This document shows positions 58,547 through 64,000 of a stretch of DNA of 64,000 nt, in pieces; within the stretch, counting starts at the first letter, position 1, and the number at the start of each line of letters is the position of its first letter. This DNA comes from Gordonia crocea. GTDB taxonomy: Bacteria; Actinomycetota; Actinomycetes; Mycobacteriales; Mycobacteriaceae. Below the pieces are notes generated by a model. The model worked only from the letters and a program-made list of their open reading frames with translations. It was not told where the DNA came from and searched no databases. A program made the translations under genes and the position numbers. The DNA lies in NCBI RefSeq assembly GCF_009932435.1, contig NZ_BJOU01000019.1, positions 186,001 to 250,000 on the forward strand, written 5' to 3'.

Positions 58547-61500
58547 ATGGTCAGCAGCCCCCAGCGCCCGTTGGTGCGCACGACGCTCGTCGGTGCGCAG
58601 GCGGCGCCGACGGCGGCTCGGGAGTGGCCGGCGCCGGTGGCGCGGCTGATCGAAACCCCGGTGTTGGCCGATCCCGAGCAGCCGTGGCTGCCCTACCGCG
58701 TGCACGGCGGGCCGGGGAGCGGCAAGACCTCGGTGATCGTCGACGCCGCGGTGGCGCGGCTCACCGATCCGTCGATAGCCCCGGGATCGGTGTTGGTGCT
58801 GGCGGCGAGCCGGCGCGCCGGAAGCGTGTTGCGCGAGCAGATCACCCGCGCCGTCCTCGCGGCCGGCGGCTCGCCGACCGGGGCGGTGCGCGAACCACTC
58901 GTCCGGACGATCCACTCCTACGCCTTCGCCATCCTGCGCTTGCAGGCGCAGGCGCACGACAATCCGCCGCCGCGGCTCATCACCGGGTCGGAGCAGGATG
59001 TCGTGCTGCGCGAGTTGTTGGCCGGCGACGTCGCCGACGGCGCAGCGGACTGGCCGGAGTCGCTGCGCCCGGCCCTGCTCACCGACGGCTTCGCCCAGGC
59101 GCTGCGCGACTTGCTGATGCGGGCCGCCGAACGGGGTGCGGGACCCGAGGAACTGGTTCGGCTGGGTCGCCGTCACCGCCGGCCGGAATGGGTGGCGGCG
59201 GGGAAGATGTTCGCGCAGTACGAGCAGACCATGCTGCTGCGCGGCGCGGTCGGCGTCGGGTCCCCGCAGGCCAGCGCTCCCGCGGTGGACGCCGCAGAAC
59301 TGGTCGGCTCGGCGTTGTCGGCCTTCGCCACCGACCCCGACCTCCTCGCCGCTCAGCGCGCCCGGATCCGGCACCTGCTGGTCGACGACGCCCAACACCT
59401 CGACCCGCAGGCCGCGCACCTGGTCCGGCTGATCGGCACGGGCGCCGACTCGACGATCATCGCGACGGATCCGGACCAGTCGATCTTCGGCTTCCGCGGG
59501 GCCTCACCGCGGTTCTCGGCGGAACTGGTCGATCCCTCCTCCCCGCGCGACATCGCCTTGACGCAGTCGTACCGGGCGACCCCGGCCGTCGCCGCCGTCG
59601 GCGCGGCCCTCGCCGCCCGCCTGCCGGGGGCGCGGCCCCACCGGTATCCGGAACCCGAACCGGACGGACCGACCGGTACCGCGGAGGTGAAAGTGTTCGC
59701 GTCGGCGGCGAAAGAGGCCACCGCCGTCGCCGACATGCTGCGCCGCGCCCACCTGTTCGACGACGTGGCGTGGTCGTCGATGGCCGTCATCGTCCGCTCG
59801 GTACCGCGGGCCCTGCCCGCACTGCGCCGGGCGTTCCGCGCGGCCGGCGTCCCCGTCGCCACCCCCGCCTCGGATCTGCCGCTGCACCGCCAGCGGGCGG
59901 TGACGGCCTTCCTCGTCGCGCTGCTGGCCGCCGACGGCTCGGTGTTGCCGGCCGAGTCGGTCATCACGCTGCTCACCGGGCCGATCGGCAGCGCGGACCC
60001 GGCGGCGCTGCGGCGGCTGCGGCGCGGGGTCCGGCGCGTCGACGACACCGTCGATTCGATCGACGCGCTGGGCGGCGCCCTCGCCGACGACGCCGCAGCG
60101 CAGCGATACCTGGCGACGCTCAGCGACGCCGAGGCGCGGCCGCTGGTCCGGGTGCGCGCGGTGGTGGCCGCCGCGCGGCGGGCCATCGACGCGCACCGGT
60201 CGGTCGAGGAAGTCCTCTGGGAGGCGTGGTCGGCGTCCGGGCTGGAACGCCGGTGGGCCCCGGCGGCGTTGCGCGGCGGCCCGGCCGGCGAGCAGGCCGA
60301 CCGCGACCTCGACGCGATGCTCGCCTTGTTCGAGGCGGCCGAGTCCTTCGCCGACAACCTGCCGAGCGCCGGGGTCACCGCGTTCGTCGACCACGTCGAA
60401 GCCCTGCAGATCCCGCGGGACTCGCGGGCGAGCGCGGTGCGCGACGAAGCCGTCACCATCTGTTCGGCCCACGCCGCCGCCGGGCGGGAGTGGGACGTGG
60501 TGGCGGTGCCGGCGGTACTCGACGGGCTGTGGCCCTCGCTGCGGCCCCGCGGCAGCGTGCTCGCGACCGGCGCGCTGGTCGACCTGCTCGACGGCATCGA
60601 CCCCGAGGCGGTCGACACCGTCGCGCGCAGCGCCGTCGCACTCGCCGACGAGCGGCGGTTGCTGTTGGTGGCCTGCTCCCGGGCCCGGCGGCGGCTGATG
60701 GTGAGCGCGGTCGAGGACGGCAGCGGTGAGGCGGCGCCGTCACGGTTCATCGGGGAGATCGCCGCGGCACTGGGCCAGACCGGCGGCGTGGAGGCGGAGC
60801 CGGATGCCCTGCCGGTCGACCCGGGGGTCGACCGCGTGCTGTCCCTGCCGTCGCTGGTGGCGGCGTTGCGCTCGGAGGTGCTCGCCGGTGTTGGCGGCGA
60901 CGGGGGTTCGGATTCCGGCCCGACCCCGCGCGCGGTCGCGGCCGCCGAACTGCTGGCGCGGCTGGCCGATCACGACATCCCCGGCGCGCACCCGCGCGAC
61001 TGGTTCGGCCTGGCGCCGGCCAGCACCGACGACCCGCTGTGGGTGCCGGCCGACGGGCCGCGACGACTCTCCCCGTCGAACATCGAGTCGCTGACGCGCT
61101 GCTCGTTGCGTTGGGTCCTCGAGGGCAACGGCGGGCGCGACGGGGATGAGACGCCGGCGGTCACCGGCACCCTTGTCCACACGCTGGTGCAGGCGCTGGC
61201 CGGACAGATCAGCCCGACCGAGGCGACCGAGGCGTTGCGGGGGATCTGGGACCGCGTCGACACCGGCGCCGACTGGTTTTCCCGGCGTGAACTCGCGCGG
61301 GCCGAGCAGATGCTCGACAACTTCCGCGGCTGGCTGACCGCCTCGCGCGACGAACTCACCGCCGTGGGCACCGAGGTCCCCGTCGACGCCGAGCTCGCCG
61401 CCGAGCCGGGACTGCCCGGTGCCGATATCCCGGTCCGGATCGTCGGGCGGATCGACCGGTTGGAGACAGACCGGGCCGACCGGCCCGTCATCGTCGACGT

Positions 61501-61855
61501 GAAGACCGGCAAGAGCGTGCCCACCAAGGAGGTCGCCCGCGAACACCCGCAGCTGGCCACCTACCAATTGGCCCTGCACCTGGGCGGGGTCCCGGGATTC
61601 CCGGCCGGAATCGAGCCGGGCGGTGGGGAACTGGTCTACGTCGCGAGCCCCAACCAGAAGACCGGAGCCGCGGTGCGCGAACAGCCGGCGCTCACCCCGG
61701 AACTGATCGACGGGTGGAAGGTGGTCCTGCGCGCGGCGGCCGCCGGCAGCGTGGGACCGGTGTTCACCGCCGTCCAGAACGACGGGTGCGGGCACTGCGG
61801 GTTGCACACGTCGTGCCCGGCCCAGCTCACCGGGCGGAGCGTCGTCGATGACTGA
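58547..61855 (+). CDS. adnA: AdnA subunit of the AdnAB helicase-nuclease
   Basis: 1102 residues. A UvrD-like motor with Walker A G-G-P-G-S-G-K-T-S near residue 60 and motif III A-T-D-P-D-Q-S-I-F-G-F-R-G. Motif II reads V-D-D-A-Q-H rather than the usual D-E-x-Q-D, in line with the weak ATPase of mycobacterial AdnA. A C-terminal RecB-type nuclease carries I-V-D-V-K-T-G-K. Iron-sulfur-like cysteines occur in T-R-C-S-L-R-W and C-G-H-C-G-L-H-T-S-C. AdnAB resects double-strand breaks. adnB overlaps its end by eight bases. Confidence 0.93.
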   Translation: MVSSPQRPLVRTTLVGAQAAPTAAREWPAPVARLIETPVLADPEQPWLPYRVHGGPGSGKTSVIVDAAVARLTDPSIAPGSVLVLAASRRAGSVLREQITRAVLAAGGSPTGAVREPLVRTIHSYAFAILRLQAQAHDNPPPRLITGSEQDVVLRELLAGDVADGAADWPESLRPALLTDGFAQALRDLLMRAAERGAGPEELVRLGRRHRRPEWVAAGKMFAQYEQTMLLRGAVGVGSPQASAPAVDAAELVGSALSAFATDPDLLAAQRARIRHLLVDDAQHLDPQAAHLVRLIGTGADSTIIATDPDQSIFGFRGASPRFSAELVDPSSPRDIALTQSYRATPAVAAVGAALAARLPGARPHRYPEPEPDGPTGTAEVKVFASAAKEATAVADMLRRAHLFDDVAWSSMAVIVRSVPRALPALRRAFRAAGVPVATPASDLPLHRQRAVTAFLVALLAADGSVLPAESVITLLTGPIGSADPAALRRLRRGVRRVDDTVDSIDALGGALADDAAAQRYLATLSDAEARPLVRVRAVVAAARRAIDAHRSVEEVLWEAWSASGLERRWAPAALRGGPAGEQADRDLDAMLALFEAAESFADNLPSAGVTAFVDHVEALQIPRDSRASAVRDEAVTICSAHAAAGREWDVVAVPAVLDGLWPSLRPRGSVLATGALVDLLDGIDPEAVDTVARSAVALADERRLLLVACSRARRRLMVSAVEDGSGEAAPSRFIGEIAAALGQTGGVEAEPDALPVDPGVDRVLSLPSLVAALRSEVLAGVGGDGGSDSGPTPRAVAAAELLARLADHDIPGAHPRDWFGLAPASTDDPLWVPADGPRRLSPSNIESLTRCSLRWVLEGNGGRDGDETPAVTGTLVHTLVQALAGQISPTEATEALRGIWDRVDTGADWFSRRELARAEQMLDNFRGWLTASRDELTAVGTEVPVDAELAAEPGLPGADIPVRIVGRIDRLETDRADRPVIVDVKTGKSVPTKEVAREHPQLATYQLALHLGGVPGFPAGIEPGGGELVYVASPNQKTGAAVREQPALTPELIDGWKVVLRAAAAGSVGPVFTAVQNDGCGHCGLHTSCPAQLTGRSVVDD

Positions 61856-64000
61856 GCTGATCCCGGCCACCAGCATCGCGGCGGCTCTCGGACTACCGCG
61901 GCCCACCCCCGAGCAGGTCGCCGTCATCGAGGCGCCGCTCGAGCCGGTCCTCGTCGTCGCCGGGGCCGGCGCGGGCAAGACCGAGACGATGGCCTCGCGG
62001 GTGGTCTGGTTGGTGGTCAACCGGTTTGCCGGTCCCGAGGAGGTCCTCGGGCTGACGTTCACCCGCAAGGCGGCCAGCGAGCTGGGAGCGCGGATCCGGC
62101 GGCGGCTGGCGACGCTGGCCGGGGCGCCGGTGCTGGCCGAGTGGGACGTCGACGGGTCGCTGCGCGCCCGACTCGCCGGAGCCGACCCCGAGATCAGCAC
62201 CTACCACGCCTACGCGGGACGGCTGATCGCCGACTACGGGCTGCTGCTGCCGGTGGAACCGACGTCGACGCTGCTCAGCGAAACCGAGCTGTGGCAGCTC
62301 GCCTTCTCGGTCGTCGCAAACCACCCGGGGGACCTGGCGACCAACAAGGTGCCGTCCGGGGTGACTGAGGCGGTGTTGAAGCTGTACTCCGACTCCGCCG
62401 AGCACCTCGTCGACCCGGATTCGCTGGCGAGCGCCGGACAGCGGCTCTACGACCTCGTCGACACCCTGCCCAAAGGGCTGCGCCAGCGTGACGAGCCGTC
62501 ACGCAAGCTGCGCGACGTGCAGGCGGTCATCGACGAGCGCCGCGCGTTGCTCCCTCTGGTGGCGGAACTGTCGCGGCGGATGCGCGAGCAGGGCGCACTG
62601 GACTTCGGGTCGCAGATGTCGTTGGCGGCGCGCCTGGTCACCCGGCACCCGGAGGTCGTCGCCGCTGAGCGGGCGTCGGTGCGCGCCGTCCTCCTCGACG
62701 AGTACCAGGACACCGGCCACTCCCAGCGGATCCTGTTGCGGGCGTTGTTCGGCAGCGGCGGCGGACCCGTCGCGGTGACCGCCGTCGGGGACCCGATCCA
62801 ATCGATCTACGGCTGGCGCGGGGCGTCGGCGGCCAACCTGCCGCGGTTCGCCACCGATTTCCCGCGGCCCGACGGCACGCCGGCGCAGCGGCTCGAACTA
62901 CTCACGAGCTGGCGCAACGCGGCACATGCGTTGACATTGGCCAACTCCGCCTCCGACGAGTTGCGCCGCCGCGGGGTGCCCGTGTCGATTCTGCGGCCAC
63001 GGCCCGATGCCCCGCTGGGCACCGTGGCCATGGCACTGACCGAGACCGTCCTGGACGAGCGGACCTGGATTGCCGAGAGGATCGCGGAGCTGTACCGGAC
63101 CGCGGCCGAGGCCGGCACTGCGCCGCCGACCACCGCGATCCTGGTGCGCCGCAACGAGGATTCGGCGCCGTTGGCCGCCGAGTTGGAGGCGCTGGGCATC
63201 CCCGCCGAGGTTGTGGGTATCGGCGGGCTGCTGCACGTGCCCGAGGTCGAGGACGTGGTCGCGACGCTGCGGCTCATGGCCGACCCGATGGCCGGCAGTG
63301 CCGCGATGCGGCTGCTCACCGGTGCGCGCTGGCAACTGGGTGCCGTCGACATCGCCGCACTGTGGCGCCGCGCCCGGGAGTTGGCGGCGGGGAGCCGGGT
63401 CGCGCAAATGCCGCTGGACACCCCCGAACAGCTGGCCCAGGCACTGGCGGCAACGGTCCCCGACGAACTGGTCGACGACGCCGGGATCGCCGACGCACTC
63501 GTCGACCCCGGCGACCCGGCCCGCTACAGCACTGAGGGTTATACGCGCATCCGTCGCCTCGGTGGGCAGCTCGAACAGCTGCGCCGGCGCATCGGACAGC
63601 CCCTCCCGGAGCTGGTCGCCGACGTCGAGCAGACGATCGGAGTGGCGGTGGAGGCGCAGATCCGCGCCCGGCGAATGCGGGGCGCGACCACCGGCCGCGA
63701 ACACCTCGACGCCTTCGCCGGCTATGTCGCGGCCTACGCCGACAAGCCGGGCGCGACGCTGCCCGGCCTCCTGGCCTTCCTCGACACCGCGGAGACCATC
63801 GAGAAAGGCCTGGAACCCGGTCGGGTCGAGGTGGCCGAGCAGCGGGTGCAGATCCTGACCGTCCACGCCGCCAAGGGGCTGGAGTGGGACGTCGTCGCCA
63901 TCCCGCACGTGTGCGGCGGGATCTTCCCCAGCGGGCGATCGGAAGGGACGTGGCTCGGCAGTGCGCGCGAGTTGCCCGCCGAGTTGCGCGGTGATCTCGC
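61848..64000 (+). CDS. adnB: AdnB subunit of the AdnAB helicase-nuclease (truncated by the window)
   Basis: The first 717 codons of a UvrD/RecB-type helicase-nuclease, open to the right edge. Motifs seen: Q-motif P-T-P-E-Q, Walker A G-A-G-A-G-K-T-E-T, Ia with L-T-F-T-R-K-A-A, II L-D-E-Y-Q-D-T, III G-D-P-I-Q-S-I-Y-G-W-R-G, and L-T-V-H-A-A-K-G-L-E-W-D of motif V. AdnB is the dominant motor of the complex; its C-terminal nuclease lies beyond the window. ATG 61848 overlaps adnA, giving translational coupling. Confidence 0.93.
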   Translation, partial: MTELIPATSIAAALGLPRPTPEQVAVIEAPLEPVLVVAGAGAGKTETMASRVVWLVVNRFAGPEEVLGLTFTRKAASELGARIRRRLATLAGAPVLAEWDVDGSLRARLAGADPEISTYHAYAGRLIADYGLLLPVEPTSTLLSETELWQLAFSVVANHPGDLATNKVPSGVTEAVLKLYSDSAEHLVDPDSLASAGQRLYDLVDTLPKGLRQRDEPSRKLRDVQAVIDERRALLPLVAELSRRMREQGALDFGSQMSLAARLVTRHPEVVAAERASVRAVLLDEYQDTGHSQRILLRALFGSGGGPVAVTAVGDPIQSIYGWRGASAANLPRFATDFPRPDGTPAQRLELLTSWRNAAHALTLANSASDELRRRGVPVSILRPRPDAPLGTVAMALTETVLDERTWIAERIAELYRTAAEAGTAPPTTAILVRRNEDSAPLAAELEALGIPAEVVGIGGLLHVPEVEDVVATLRLMADPMAGSAAMRLLTGARWQLGAVDIAALWRRARELAAGSRVAQMPLDTPEQLAQALAATVPDELVDDAGIADALVDPGDPARYSTEGYTRIRRLGGQLEQLRRRIGQPLPELVADVEQTIGVAVEAQIRARRMRGATTGREHLDAFAGYVAAYADKPGATLPGLLAFLDTAETIEKGLEPGRVEVAEQRVQILTVHAAKGLEWDVVAIPHVCGGIFPSGRSEGTWLGSARELPAELRGDL

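Overview
This 64-kb window is GC-rich actinobacterial chromosome, very probably from the order Mycobacteriales and most like Gordonia or a close relative. The evidence is a PE/PPE/WXG100-type gene cassette, MtrA-MtrB-LpqB, SigH-RshA, WhiB1, PdtaS, the 24-residue ribosomal protein bL37, and an AdnA-AdnB helicase-nuclease pair. From my knowledge of the family, much of the window follows the gene order of Mycobacterium tuberculosis Rv3248c to Rv3201c (sahH, tmk, mtrAB, lpqB, comF, hpf, secA1, Rv3235, a WS/DGAT gene, Rv3231c, Rv3230c, desA3, rsgA, aroA, SRAP, sigH, rshA, TB7.3, pdtaS, whiB1, Rv3218, Rv3217c, Rv3213c, Rv3212, rhlE, Rv3210c, TB9.4, Rv3208, Rv3207c, moeB1, Rv3205c, Rv3204, lipV, adnA, adnB). 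The species label is inference; no database was searched.

Layout. 1-147: start of an alpha/beta hydrolase running off the left edge. 374-4591: a compact set of type VII (ESX) substrate and accessory-like genes (YbaB/EspL-like, two EspC-like, EspA/EspE-like, PPE-like, EsxB-like, EsxA-like) with no secretion machinery in the window. 4733-7307: DUF808 membrane protein and an amino-acid permease. 7388-21239: the conserved sahH/tmk/mtrAB-lpqB/comF/hpf/secA block, ending with a WS/DGAT-like gene that has lost its HHxxxDG motif. 21325-24609: an accessory module of a secreted beta-solenoid-like protein, a DUF1254 lipoprotein and an AraC regulator. 24613-28421: a ferredoxin reductase divergent from two tandem DesA3-like desaturases, with a long palindrome between them. 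28428-31247: rsgA, aroA, NUDIX. 31393-41016: accessory genes (NADP-type glutamate dehydrogenase, DUF488, GlsB, SDR, FAD oxidase, flavin monooxygenase, hemerythrin, membrane proteins). 41013-55034: the conserved SRAP to moeB block. 55048-56443: a small insertion with a DHFR-like gene, a strong terminator and a decayed DUF222-like fragment. 56444-64000: Rv3205c-like, alkyltransferase-like, lipV, adnA and the first two thirds of adnB.

The most unusual feature is a family of 21-bp tandem repeats (core GGGCCCAGTCGAC plus an 8-base variable tail). It forms three arrays, at 8924-9043, 36307-36446 and 38555-38677. Each array fills, almost to the base, the gap between the stop codons of two convergent genes. 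Two of the arrays are in opposite orientation and flank a 2.1-kb gene pair.

Regulation readable from the sequence includes a SigH-type promoter upstream of sigH with two possible SigH starts, a CRP-like site upstream of whiB1, a possible MtrA box at the mtrA start, a large palindromic operator at the desaturase locus, hairpins in the sahH, hpf and secA leaders, and many genes whose -10 hexamer lies about 7 nt before the start codon, as in leaderless mRNAs.
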